The notes under the pieces are model-generated. The model was not told the origin of the DNA. It saw only the letters and a program-made list of their open reading frames with translations, and made no database searches. 64,000 nucleotides of DNA from JAJPKK01 sp963844635 (GTDB taxonomy: Bacteria > Pseudomonadota > Alphaproteobacteria > Rhizobiales > Xanthobacteraceae), in contig CAWJPD010000014.1 in NCBI GenBank assembly GCA_963844635.1, positions 124,001 through 188,000 on the forward strand, written 5' to 3'. Shown piece by piece: positions 1 to 9,194 of the stretch (positions within the stretch are counted from its first letter, which is position 1; each line of letters starts with the position of its first letter). A program made the translations under genes and the position numbers.

Positions 1-1128
1 CGCGCCGAGATTGTTGCGACAACCGCCGCCGCGCATGCCGATAAGGTCGATCGCGACGCCCGCTTCCCGGCGGAAGCCTTCGCCGAGGCCCGTGCGCAAC
101 GGCTGCTCGGCGTCATGGTCCCCGCCGATCTCGGGGGCGAGAATGCTTCCGTAGGTGAGGTGGTGGACCTCTGTTACCTTCTCGGCCGTGCCTGTGCGTC
201 CACGGGCATGGTCTTTGCCATGCATCAGATCATGGCGGCGATCCTCGTGCGTCATGCCGGCGACAGTTTCTGGCATCGGCGCTTGTTGCAGCGGCTCGCC
301 TCCGAGCAGCTGCTGCTCGCTTCTTCGACGACCGATGGAAGCGGCGGCGGCGATTTGCGGGCGAGTGCATGCGCGGTGACACCGAATGGTGCACGCATCG
401 CATTGCAGAAGAACGCGACGGTCATGTCATACGGCGCCGAGGCCGATGCGGTGCTGACGACCGCACGGCGTTCGCCGCAGTCCGACCCCGCCGACCAGGT
501 GCTGGTCGCTTTGGTCAAGGGAGATTACCGGCTGGAACGCTCCGCCGCGTGGGACGCGCTCGGAATGCGCGGCACCTGCAGTGCGGGCTTCGTCCTGACC
601 GCCGAGGGCGCCCCCGAGCAGGTCCTTCCCGTCGCCTATTCGCAAATTCATGCGCAATCCATGATGCCGATCGCCCATCTCACCTGGAGCGCGGTGTGGT
701 GCGGTGTCGCTGCCGGATCGGTCGAGCGTGCACGCCTGTTCCTGCGGGCCGCCGCGCGCCGCGGCGGGACGCCGCCCGGAGCCGCGCACCTCACCCGGGC
801 GACGGCATCGCTGCGCACGCTGCGCGGCATGATCGCATCCGAACTGCGACGGTTCGAGGCGTGCGATCAAGGCAGTCTGGAAACCATTGAATGCCAGACC
901 GCCTTGAACCTGCTCAAGGTGAACGCCTCCGAGCTTGCGGGCGTGACGGTGATGAGCGCGTTGCACGCCTGCGGATTGGCGGGATACCGCAATGACGGCG
1001 AGTTCAGCGTCAGCAGGCACCTGCGCGACATCCTGTCTGCACCGATCATGATCAACAATGACCGCATTCTTGCAGGTGCCGCCAATGCCTGCATGCTGAT
1101 CGAGGTTCCTGCCAGCCTGAGAAACTGA
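1..1128 (+). CDS. Acyl-CoA dehydrogenase family protein (5' end outside window)
   Basis: The reading frame is open from the first base, and the residues before the first ATG (position 115) already read as the N-terminal helix of an acyl-CoA dehydrogenase, so the true start lies upstream. The segment PADLGGENASVGEVVDLCYL and the following Gly/Ala-rich helices fit the N-terminal and middle domains. The C-terminal part is the usual four-helix bundle. It ends 29 bases before the amino acid:carrier protein ligase and is probably in one operon with it. In Bradyrhizobium such dehydrogenases sit beside the ligase and a carrier protein, so oxidation of a carrier-bound acyl or aminoacyl group is plausible, but the substrate cannot be read from the sequence. 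Confidence 0.85.
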   Translation, partial: RAEIVATTAAAHADKVDRDARFPAEAFAEARAQRLLGVMVPADLGGENASVGEVVDLCYLLGRACASTGMVFAMHQIMAAILVRHAGDSFWHRRLLQRLASEQLLLASSTTDGSGGGDLRASACAVTPNGARIALQKNATVMSYGAEADAVLTTARRSPQSDPADQVLVALVKGDYRLERSAAWDALGMRGTCSAGFVLTAEGAPEQVLPVAYSQIHAQSMMPIAHLTWSAVWCGVAAGSVERARLFLRAAARRGGTPPGAAHLTRATASLRTLRGMIASELRRFEACDQGSLETIECQTALNLLKVNASELAGVTVMSALHACGLAGYRNDGEFSVSRHLRDILSAPIMINNDRILAGAANACMLIEVPASLRN

Positions 1129-1157
1129 CCGCGGCGCCGCAAAACAAGGGGGATACA

Positions 1158-2150
1158 TTGTCGATACTCGAAGTCGGTCAAAGCACGATGAGCACCGAAC
1201 TCAATCGCCTGGGCACGGCGCCGCAGTCCGGTGCCGATGTCCACGATGCGGCGGCTTCCGAAGATCCGCTCGATCCAATCGGCCGTGCGATTTTCAAGCC
1301 GATGGGAAGCGGCGGCGTCGTTGCTCGCACGGTGCCGTTCGAAACGGTGATTTCCGCGCTCGGCGCGCTCATCACCCGTTACCGTGAGGCAGACGCGGAG
1401 GTGTTGCGGCTGCCACCGATCATGAGCCGCCACCAGGTAGAGAAGTCGGGGTATCTGCACAGCTTCCCGCATCTTCTGGGCTGCGTGTGCAGCCTGCACG
1501 GTCCGGAATCTGAAATCCACGCTGTCGTCAAAAGGATCGGTTCCGACGGCGACTGGACCGCCGCGCTCAAAGCCACCGACGTCGTCATGACGCCCGCCGC
1601 TTGCTATCCGGTGTATCCGCTCGCCGCCTCACGTGGCGCCGTGCCGGCGCGCGGACTGCGGTTCGACGTTAAATCCTATTGTTTTCGGCGCGAAGCCACG
1701 ACGGCGGCGGACCGGCTCGAGGCATTCCGGATGCGCGAATATGTGATCATCGGCTCGCCTGACCAGGTCGTCGCGTTTCGAAAATCCTGGATGGAACGCG
1801 CCGAACGTCTTGCCGATCAACTGGGCTTGCCATATCGGATCGCGCCCGCGAGCGACCCGTTCTTCGGCCGCGCGGCCCGTCTGATCGCCGCGAACCAGGT
1901 CGAGCAGCTATTGAAATTCGAGTTGCTGGTGCCGCTGCGCTCCCCGGAGATGCCGACCGCCTGCATGAGCTTCAACTACCACCGCGACCATTTCACGACC
2001 ACCTGGGATATTGTCGGCGAACATGGGGCACCGGTTCACACCGGCTGCGTCGCCTTTGGCATGGAACGTCTGGCCTTGGCGCTGTTTGCCGTTCATGGGG
2101 TTGAAGCGGCGCACTGGCCGTCAGCCGTAAAAAAGGAACTCGCGCTGTAG
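1158..2150 (+). CDS. Amino acid--[acyl-carrier-protein] ligase (seryl-tRNA synthetase-like)
   Basis: Truncated homologue of class II (atypical seryl-type) aminoacyl-tRNA synthetases that loads an activated amino acid onto the phosphopantetheine arm of a small carrier protein instead of tRNA. Diagnostic stretches are TDVVMTPAACYPVYP, FDVKSYCFRRE, FRMREYV, DPFFGR, KFELLVP, SFNYHRDHF and CVAFGMERLALALF. The Cys of the PAACYP segment, the Glu of FRMREY and the Cys of CVAFGMER are the likely zinc ligands by analogy with the Bradyrhizobium enzymes. It is about 330 aa with no tRNA-binding arm. I chose the TTG start because AAGGGGG lies just upstream; ATG at 1188 is the alternative. The carrier protein gene is not in the window and may lie upstream. 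Confidence 0.88.
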   Translation: MSILEVGQSTMSTELNRLGTAPQSGADVHDAAASEDPLDPIGRAIFKPMGSGGVVARTVPFETVISALGALITRYREADAEVLRLPPIMSRHQVEKSGYLHSFPHLLGCVCSLHGPESEIHAVVKRIGSDGDWTAALKATDVVMTPAACYPVYPLAASRGAVPARGLRFDVKSYCFRREATTAADRLEAFRMREYVIIGSPDQVVAFRKSWMERAERLADQLGLPYRIAPASDPFFGRAARLIAANQVEQLLKFELLVPLRSPEMPTACMSFNYHRDHFTTTWDIVGEHGAPVHTGCVAFGMERLALALFAVHGVEAAHWPSAVKKELAL

Positions 2151-2299
2151 CCTCGTGAGCGCCGCACTCCCAGTCGCGCGATCTTTGGTCGCGCGCGGCC
2201 TCACGAAGGCCGGCCTGTCTTCAGGCGGGGTCTGTCGGGTGGCTCCGTACAGGACCACCGCTGACACGCCGATCAATCCACGACGGTTTGTCTCCGGCG

Positions 2300-2617
2300 C
2301 TATTTCAGTTTCCGTGCGGTGTCGTCCCAAGCCGCCTCGCACTTTTCCTCGTAATGACGAAAGGCGGTCACAAGGCCGCCGAGCACCTCGGCCGCTGTCT
2401 CGAACATGGCCCTGAATTGCGGCTCGTCCACCCGTTTGATATCGGCACGTAAATGGTCGATGGTTTCTGACAGACGAGCCGCCATTTTGCGAACATGGTG
2501 ACCCGGATCGGGCGTATCGTCCTTCCCTTTCCCTAGGTCCGAGGCAGGGTGTCGGTCCGAAATAGGCGGCCCCCGACCCGTCATCATGTCGGGATTCGCG
2601 ATTTGCTGCCGCTGCAT
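2300..2617 (-). CDS. Small conserved hypothetical protein (105 aa)
   Basis: No family recognised. The start is fixed by AGGAG seven bases before the ATG (protein begins MQRQQIANPDMM). The N-terminal third is polar and likely disordered (Gly/Pro/Asp-rich). The C-terminal two thirds are predicted helical (HHVRKMAARLSETIDHLRAD, then FETAAEVLGGLVTAFRHYEE) and could form a helical hairpin. There is no signal peptide or membrane segment. It stands alone between the ligase operon and the TorF porin. Reading-frame quality and the ribosome binding site support a real gene. Confidence 0.6.
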   Translation of the reverse strand: MQRQQIANPDMMTGRGPPISDRHPASDLGKGKDDTPDPGHHVRKMAARLSETIDHLRADIKRVDEPQFRAMFETAAEVLGGLVTAFRHYEEKCEAAWDDTARKLK

Positions 2618-2865
2618 GGAATGCTCCTGGTTTTGGGCCGCCGGTCGGGTCTCAACCTCAACCGGGAACAAGCCAGGCAGTTCCGCGTTCGTCCCGCCAC
2701 GCTGTGGTCCGGCTCACGTCAGCAGCGTTCGATCGGGCATAGCGGGTGAGCATCAGATGTTCGCCACGCCTTGCGTTGAAAAGCTAACCGGGGCCCGTGG
2801 TGCGGAGACCCCGGTGTTGAACTTGCAAGTACAGTGGCGCCGAGCAGAGCGGCTACCCCGCCGAT

Positions 2866-3858
2866 TCACTTCAGGCTGGCATTGGTGAGGTCCGCGGAGA
2901 ATTTTACGACAAAGGTCGAGCCGCACCAGTTCGTTCCATAGCCGCTCGGATTGATCGATGTGTACGAGCCGTCGAATCGGGCATTTTGCGCGCTTGTGAA
3001 GGCGTTGCAGTCGCCCTTGTTGAGATCGGTGTCGTAGTAGCGGAAGTCCAACGTGAAGACCTTGTAGGTGAAGGCCAGCCCGACATCCCACGTCGTGTAG
3101 CTCTTATACGGAATGCCGGCCGGGAATAGGCCGCCGCACACCCCTATGGAGGACTGGGTACAATAGAAGGAGTCGGTGGTGCCAAGGAACCAACGACCGA
3201 GGTCCGCCGACAAGAACCAGCCAACGCTGTTAGGGAGGTTTGGAAGTACGTATTTCACGTTACCGTTGATGAACGTGCCATCGGCACCGGAATTCAAAAC
3301 CGACGGCGACCAGTTGAGGCTGCCATTCAAAGTGAGCTGGTCGCTCACAGTATAGGTTGCCTTCCCATAGAGCTCCCAGAAACTCAAATCGGCCTTGGTG
3401 ACGTTGCCGTTGATCGGCAGCCCGCCCGTGTTCGCGTCGGCGTTCGCGGTGCAGTCACCGGGGATGGCGGCATTGAAGCATGATCCGCCCGGATACCAAT
3501 ACTCCCAGAACCCGAAATCAAGGGCCAGTTTGCCGAAAGTCGGGCGGATACCGGTATAAAGGTCGATCTCCGCGGCGGCGCGATTGGGAAAGGAGATGCT
3601 TTCTCCCGAGACGCCAGCATAGGCCTGGAGATTGTCATTGAAATTATAGCGCGGCTCGACATAAGCGGCCACGGACGGCTGGTGGTTCGATTGCGTGATG
3701 CCGCGGAAAATGTAGTCCGTCATCAGCGCGGACCCGAAGGCAAAATCCCACGGAGTTGTGGGGGTGGCAGCCGGCGCTGCTTTCACGCTCATGTCAGCGG
3801 CATGGCCAAAGCTCGTCAGGCCAAGCACCAGAGAGCTGGCGATCACCCATCTTTTCAT
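2866..3858 (-). CDS. TorF family putative porin
   Basis: Outer-membrane beta-barrel of about 330 aa with a clear signal peptide (MKRWVIASSLVLGLTSFGHA). The mature N-terminus contains the family signature SALMTDYIFRGITQS, followed by alternating amphipathic strands such as YVEPRYNFNDNLQAYAG, LALDFGFWEYW and WDVGLAFTYKVFTLDFRYYD. The start is set by AAGGGG upstream of the ATG at 3858; an in-frame extension upstream does not look like protein. Proteins of this family are presumed to form small-solute channels, and the substrate is unknown. It is monocistronic: the nearest genes are 250 and 480 bases away. Confidence 0.85.
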   Translation of the reverse strand: MKRWVIASSLVLGLTSFGHAADMSVKAAPAATPTTPWDFAFGSALMTDYIFRGITQSNHQPSVAAYVEPRYNFNDNLQAYAGVSGESISFPNRAAAEIDLYTGIRPTFGKLALDFGFWEYWYPGGSCFNAAIPGDCTANADANTGGLPINGNVTKADLSFWELYGKATYTVSDQLTLNGSLNWSPSVLNSGADGTFINGNVKYVLPNLPNSVGWFLSADLGRWFLGTTDSFYCTQSSIGVCGGLFPAGIPYKSYTTWDVGLAFTYKVFTLDFRYYDTDLNKGDCNAFTSAQNARFDGSYTSINPSGYGTNWCGSTFVVKFSADLTNASLK

Positions 3859-4334
3859 GAGTTGCCCCTTGTTGCGGCTGGACGCGGCCCAGCCCCTGGG
3901 CTCGCGCACGCACCGGCCGGCGCATGCCCCGCGCGCCAATGGCCGATTCGGCATTACATATCGAGAACGCAACGGAGCAAGGATAATTTGTGCGCAATGT
4001 TGGTCACAGTCGTGCGAAGGCGTATATTTAAGTGATTGCGTTGTATTTATGTAACATTCGACTTTCACTTTCTTAATAAGACTTTAATTCATACGAGCTT
4101 GAGAACTGCCGCGAGAGGCAAGCGACGCCGCCGCAGACCAGGTGAGCTTATGCGGAGGCAGGCGTCTCATGAAGGATTGTCGGCACGCGCATCAACGCAG
4201 CGCCGTGCGTACGGCGCTCCACCTCGATCGCCACTGCTCACGAATGCCCGCCTCCGCATTCAGAACTCGTGCTGGAGACGGTCACCCGGTGTCCTCGCGA
4301 AGGCCGCAGGCACGCCGGGAGCAATGCCGGCGTG
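3859..4334. other. Intergenic region without recognised gene
   Basis: About 475 bases between the porin start and the isochorismatase-like gene stop. The part nearest the porin (3950-4090) is AT-rich and probably carries its promoter. Open frames here have no recognisable protein features. Confidence 0.5.
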
Positions 4335-4335
4335 C
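4310..4335 (-). terminator. Possible hairpin overlapping the stop codon
   Basis: GCACGCCGG at 4310-4318 pairs perfectly with CCGGCGTGC at 4327-4335 around an eight-base loop, exactly at the 3' end of the isochorismatase-like gene. There is no T-run after it, so an intrinsic terminator is only a suggestion. Confidence 0.25.
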
Positions 4336-5018
4336 TATTGGAACGTGATGAGATCGGTCCGGGTGAGCGTTGATGCCTTCGGCTTCAAAGCGACATTCGT
4401 CAGATTGGCGCTGTTCTGATTTAGTATCTGATAAAAGCCGATGATTGTTTCGTAGTCGGTGGCAGCTGCAGTGGTATCCTCGGGCACGACGACGGTATAA
4501 CCGTGCAGGGTGGCGCCGACCGAGCTATAGGCCACTGAGCCGCTCACCTTCCATCCGGTGAGAATGACCGTGGTGATCCCCTTGGCCTTCAGCATCTGGT
4601 CGAGATCGGTGTCGTAGAAGCGATCCTGAGCCGTGTTGATGACTTGAATGTCTCCCGGTTTCGGAGCGATCTCGGGTAGCCACGTGGAGACATTCTGTGC
4701 CCGGGTGCCATAGGCCACGAGCACGCCGGCCTTGCGTGCGCGGTCCATCAACGCGACTTCCGCCGGCAGCATTTCGGCGACGCAAACCCTCTGGGCCTTG
4801 CAGAAGTCGACATAGTCGAACACCAGCAGAGCCGTCGTTCGGGGATTGAGCGTCACCCGGACCGGAGCGGGCAATTCGGGCATTTTCAGCGTCACCAGGG
4901 GCTTGCCAGCGGAGGCATTGGTCGGCGTCCCGGGGGCGGCGGGTTGCGCCTGGGCGGTTCCGCCACACGCGGCTAGAACGAGACCGGCTGTCACAAGGCC
5001 GAAGCGAAATAGTGTCAT
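4335..5018 (-). CDS. Exported isochorismatase-fold (cysteine hydrolase-like) protein lacking the catalytic Cys
   Basis: 227 aa. The N-terminus MTLFRFGLVTAGLVLAAC-G carries a lipobox (LAAC), so it is probably a lipoprotein; cleavage after AQA is the alternative. The isochorismatase-like fold is recognisable from TTALLVFDYVDFC (first catalytic Asp), the alternating beta/alpha pattern and GITTVILTGWKVSGSVAYSS. In active members the last segment carries a nucleophilic Cys (…D-x-C-V…). Here that position is Ser, and the usual Lys in K-x-R-[FY] appears to be Gln (QDRFY). GGGAGAG lies upstream of the chosen start. The family assignment is firm, but hydrolase activity is doubtful. Confidence 0.8.
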   Translation of the reverse strand: MTLFRFGLVTAGLVLAACGGTAQAQPAAPGTPTNASAGKPLVTLKMPELPAPVRVTLNPRTTALLVFDYVDFCKAQRVCVAEMLPAEVALMDRARKAGVLVAYGTRAQNVSTWLPEIAPKPGDIQVINTAQDRFYDTDLDQMLKAKGITTVILTGWKVSGSVAYSSVGATLHGYTVVVPEDTTAAATDYETIIGFYQILNQNSANLTNVALKPKASTLTRTDLITFQ

Positions 5019-5070
5019 GTTGGACTCTCCCTCTAAACAATCGCGGATCGATGATGCGTGCATAATCTAG

Positions 5071-5200
5071 GACGGGATGCGGTCTGCTTGAACCGCCTCT
5101 CGCCTCGGCTCTATTTTGCGCACCCGTCGCGGACTGCGCTCGACGACGGATGCGTGTTGATTTGCGCATGATCTTGGCCCGAAAGGTCTGCAACTTTTCG
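5071..5200. repeat. Mosaic palindromic intergenic repeat, copy 1
   Basis: Contains the three modules of a repeat found at least nine times in this window: a 'gcgggatgcg…ttgaa…cgcctc' arm, a 'cgtcgcggactgcgctcgacgacg' arm, and a 'gcgcatgatcttg…tctgcaactttt' palindrome. This copy is degenerate. Confidence 0.65.
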
Positions 5201-5397
5201 ACGTCGAGCGCTAACTGCGGCAGCCTGCACCACGGACCCAAACAATCGGAAGGTGTTCCGATGTCAAGCGATGTCAGCATGTGTACCGGTACCGCGGCTC
5301 AGCGGCTGCCAGCCAATTCCGGGGCCCACCACAATGAATGTCGCGGTTCACGGGCAAAAAACCAAGATCGTCGTGGGTCGGAGGAACGGCCGAGACC

Positions 5398-6373
5398 TCA
5401 AATCCAACCTTTCCACTTGACCCACAGGAAAGGAAGGAGGGCGCTGAGCGCAATGAGGCCCAGCCCGAAAGGATAACCGAGGGCCCAGTCGAGTTCGGGC
5501 ATGTACTTGAAATTCATCCCATAGATGCCGGCTACCAGCGTAGGCGGGATTCCGATGACGGAGACGATAGTGAGGACCTTGAAGATGTCGTTTTGCTCAA
5601 TGCTGATGAAGCCCAGTATGGCATCCAGGAGCAGCTGAACCTTGTTCGACAGGTGCTCTTGATAGTCGCCGAGCGACGTGATGTCGGTGGACACCGCCGC
5701 CAGCCGATGTTCGAACTCCGGCACCATCCATTTCAGCCGCAAGCCGCCGACATAGGAAGCGATCCGGCCGAGGGCGAGCAGCACATCGCGCGCTTGCGAC
5801 AATCGATCGCCGATCGTGCCGACTGCGCTCAGGGCGTTTCGCAATGCGTCGGTCGAGCGGACCGTGCGGAGCCGTTTGGCCGGATCGCCACGGAATACCG
5901 ACCTCGAAAGCCTGTCGAGTTCGGTCCCCAGCCGCTCCAGCACGTCGGCGCCACGGTCTACAAGGGCTTCCACCAGGGCGACAAAAACACCAGCGCTGCT
6001 TCGAAGCGCTTTGTCCTTCTGCACCCGCTCGGCGACGGCGGCAAATGTGCTCAATTCGGCGAAGCGGATCGTGACCAGTACCCGCCGGGAAAGCACGAAA
6101 CCTGCGGGCGATACGAACGGATCCAACGAGTTCCGAAGCTGCAACAACGGGCATGCTGAGGAATAGAACATCGTTATCCAGGATCAACCGGCTCGAGGAT
6201 TCAATCTCGCTCAGAGCCTCGACAGAGGGAACACGCATCCCTGTGCGTTTCTCGACGAAGGCCGCCTCCTGCGCTGTCGGATCCAACAGATCCATCCAAA
6301 TGACGTCGTCCGGCAGCTCGGTGACGGCGGCGTTCCGAATGGACGGTGAGGAGTCCCGATAGATCGTCAGCAC
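5398..6373 (-). CDS. corA: CorA family Mg2+/divalent cation transporter (reading frame interrupted once)
   Basis: Two overlapping frames encode one CorA protein. The N-terminal soluble part (VTELPDDVIWMDLLDPTAQE, …SRLILDNDVLFLSMPVV) is in one frame. The remainder (SPAGFVLSRRVLVTIRFAEL … IASYVGGLRLKWMVPEFEHR … two C-terminal membrane helices) is in the next frame. The selectivity-filter motif YGMNF is intact just after the first helix. Joining near 6115-6150 restores about 324 aa, the normal family length. The break is equivalent to one extra base. The start is a GTG with GGGAC upstream. It would be an inner-membrane pentamer importing Mg2+ if the frame is whole in the organism. Confidence 0.8.
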
Positions 6374-6730
6374 TTGCCGTCCCGATTAAGAAGGACCCCT
6401 GCGCTCAGCGCAGTGCCCGAAGCCATGGCTGGCCCGTGATGAGCCGGAGCATCCGCGCAGGGATGACACATGAAGGAGAGAGCGCAAAGCTCCAAAAAGG
6501 GAGTGCATCCAGGCAGAGCTTGCCGGGCCATTTTCTCGGCCGAAGGGACATGCCTCGCCTCAAACAGCAGCTTCTCGGATCTCGTGGATGGGTTCCCAGG
6601 CAAGTTCTTTTGCGAAATGGGCCTCATTGCCGGTATAAACAGTCTGTAAAACGGGTCTTGATCGCGAGAACCACGATAAGGTGCCGAGTCTGTTGCCCGG
6701 TACCACCTTCAGTGATTTAGATCGGGCCGA

Positions 6731-6868
6731 CCCCCTCACCCTCCGAAGCGCCCACGATGGCGCGCGTTTCCTCTTTCCTCTTCCCGCCCGCCGAAACTGA
6801 GAGATTTGTTCCTTGCGCCCTGGCTAGCGGCGAGGGGAGGCCGATGGAGCGCCCGGGTGAGGGGGAGG
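6731..6868. repeat. Imperfect inverted-repeat intergenic element
   Basis: CCCCCTCACCCTCC at 6731-6744 is mirrored by GGGTGAGGGGGA near 6855-6866, enclosing about 110 GC-rich bases. Similar C-rich 'ccctc…ccc' elements are common between genes in this bacterial group. No coding potential. Confidence 0.35.
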
Positions 6869-6918
6869 GCATCATTCGATGGATTTTTCCTCTGTGATTG
6901 CGCGAACTGATTCAGTTT

Positions 6919-7061
6919 AGAGCGGGATGCGTTCAGTTTAAATCGCCTCCCGCTCGATTACATCTGCCCATCCGTCGCGGACTGCACTCGACCACGTATG
7001 GGGGTGATTTTGCGCATGATCTTGTCCGAAAAGTCTGCAACTTTGCGGGATCATGCGCTAG
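6919..7061. repeat. Mosaic palindromic intergenic repeat, copy 2 (full length)
   Basis: Near-complete copy: 'agagcgggatgcgttcag' module, 'ccgtcgcggactgc' module, then the palindrome 'gcgcatgatcttgtccgaa'…'ttgcgggatcatgcgc'. It ends about 60 bases before the glycosyltransferase start. Confidence 0.75.
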
Positions 7062-7118
7062 CTGCAAAAAACTCGTTTCCGTCGCTTGGGTATAACGACC
7101 CTGGAAAACCGTGTACCA

Positions 7119-9108
7119 ATGAAGACCGCGAAGAGCCTCTGCCTCAACATGATCGTCAAAAACGAGACGGCGAACCTTGATCGCTGTCTCTCTGCCGTGG
7201 CCGACTACATCGACTGCTGGGTCATCGGCGATACGGGATCGACGGATGGCACGCCGGACTTCGTTCGTGCTTTCTTCGCGGCGCGCAATATTCCGGGCGA
7301 ACTGCATATTTTCCCGTTCGAAAACTTCGAGCAGGCGCGCAACCAGGCACTCGAACATGCCTATGCATCGACATTGCAGTACGATTATCTCTTATTCGAT
7401 GATGCCGATATGGAGCTGGTGGTCGAAGATCGCGAATTCCGCTCCAAACTCACAGCCTCGAGCTATCTGCTCTTGCAGCGGTCAAGTGCCAGCTATTGGA
7501 ACACGCGTATTGTTCACCGCAGTTCCGGCGCGCGCTATCGCGGCCTCACCCATGAATATGTCGAGGTAGCCGGCGATCGGGAGCGCCTGGAAGGAGTTTG
7601 GTACAAGGATCATGATAGTGGATCGAACCGAGTTGACAAGTTCGAACGTGACATTCGCCTGTTGGAGCAAGGCCTCGCAAGCGAGCCTCACAACCATCGC
7701 CACTGGTTCTACCTTGCGCAGTCCTATCGCGATGCGGGGCAGACCGAAAAGGCCGCACAAATCTATGACAAACGCGCCGAGATGGGCGGCTGGGACGAGG
7801 AGGCTTGGTACGCTCGCCTACAAGCGGCACGCTGTCGTTTGCGGCTCGGTGACGAACTGAAGTTCCTGCATCAAGCGCTGGAGGCCTTCAACCAGCGCCC
7901 GCATCGCGCCGAGCCGCTCTATGATCTCGCGCGATTTTATCGCGAGAAAGCAATGTACGGCGCCAGCGTGTTGTTCGCGGAAGCCGGTCTCGCTATCAGG
8001 CGCCCCGACCAGGACAGCATGTTCGTGGAGGATTTCGTCTATAATGCCGGTCTCGCGGAAGAATATTCGATCGCGGCACATTATTCTCGCAACCCGGCCC
8101 GCAAGGATCGCGGCTTTGCTGCCTGTAACTGGCTTGCGCTGAGCCGCTGGGGGCCACGTGACCAGCGCGACAAGGCGCACTGGAACCTGTTTTTTTATCT
8201 GAAACCGGCCAGCGCGATGATGCCGTCTTTCGCGGCGCGCCCGATCGCATTCCGCCCACCTGACGGGCTTTATGCCTGCAACCCCTCAATCGCGCGCCTC
8301 GGCCCCGACATCTTCGTGTTGCTGCGCGTCGTCAACTATACCGTGACGGACGGCGTATATCTGACCAATGGTGAGCCTATGCGCACACGCAATTTCCTGC
8401 TGCGGCTCGACGAAGACCTCATGATCCAAACCTCAGTTGAAGTCCTTGCACCCGAGAACATGCCACCGCCCGCCTTCAAGGAGTTCGGCTTCGAAGACGC
8501 GCGGCTGTTTGTCTGGCGCGAGGAACTCTGGTGCAACGCCTGTGTCCGTGAGTTCGACTCCTCAGGGCTGGTGCGAGCAGGTATTGGCGCGTATCGAGGA
8601 GAAAGGCCCGCATTGCCAAATGGCAGACTGGCGCGTCCTGCGTCCTAACAGGCCTCGAAAACACGAGAAGAATTGGATGCCCCAGGTTGATGACCTGGGC
8701 CTTCGTTTTATCTATTCATGCGATCCAATACGGCTGGTGGACGAGCACGCGCGCACCGTTTTCGAGGCTACGCCTGACATTGCAGCAGAGCGGTTTCGCG
8801 GCGGCAGCCAAGCGATCCCATTCGATCTCGGTTGGCTCACTCTCATTCATGAAAGGAGCGATCGCGCCCGCCGTCGCCATTACCAACACCGGTTCGTCTG
8901 GTTCGACAGAGGCTGCATGCTCAAAAAGGTGAGTCGGCCGTTTTTCTTTCAAGACCTCGGGATCGAGTTCGCAGCCGGACTTGCTTGGGCTTCCGGCGGC
9001 GAGCGCCTCCTGATCTCTTATGGAAGGAACGATTGCGAGGCGTGGATCGCAACCGTAGAGGCGGCCGAGGTGCGGCAGATATTGGCTGACGTGACGCCCT
9101 CGAAGTAG
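7119..9108 (+). CDS. Glycosyltransferase family 2 - TPR - beta-propeller glycosidase-like fusion (frame interrupted once)
   Basis: A GT2 domain opens the protein (SLCLNMIVKNETANLDRCL, GDTGSTDGT, LLFDDADMEL). Helical TPR-like repeats follow (HRHWFYLAQSYRDAGQTEKA and following). The C-terminal third resembles the five-bladed propeller of GH43/GH130-type enzymes (YACNPSIARLGPDIFVLLRV, GFEDARLFVW…). The C-terminal part (CEQVLARIEEKGPHCQMADW to the stop at 9108) lies in the next frame; the break is at about 8555-8570 and equals one extra base. ATG 7119 matches the canonical start of this family; TTG 7086 is an alternative. It would transfer or remodel glycan at the cell surface, with acceptor unknown. 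Confidence 0.75.
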
Positions 9109-9194
9109 ACTATTCGAGAGTTGCGGTGACGGTTGCTCGGTTCCAGCCTCTACAGGCTTGCCTTTGCGAAACGCGCACGCGTCAAAATGGACGC

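Noticed and set aside
4036..4419. Plus-strand open frame in the porin upstream region
   Set aside because: No start signal, low-complexity Arg-rich translation and overlap with the opposite gene.
5398..6373. CorA as a decaying pseudogene
   Set aside because: Only one frame break, GMN motif and both helices intact, and the break has the same sense as the other window-wide breaks, so sequence error is more likely.
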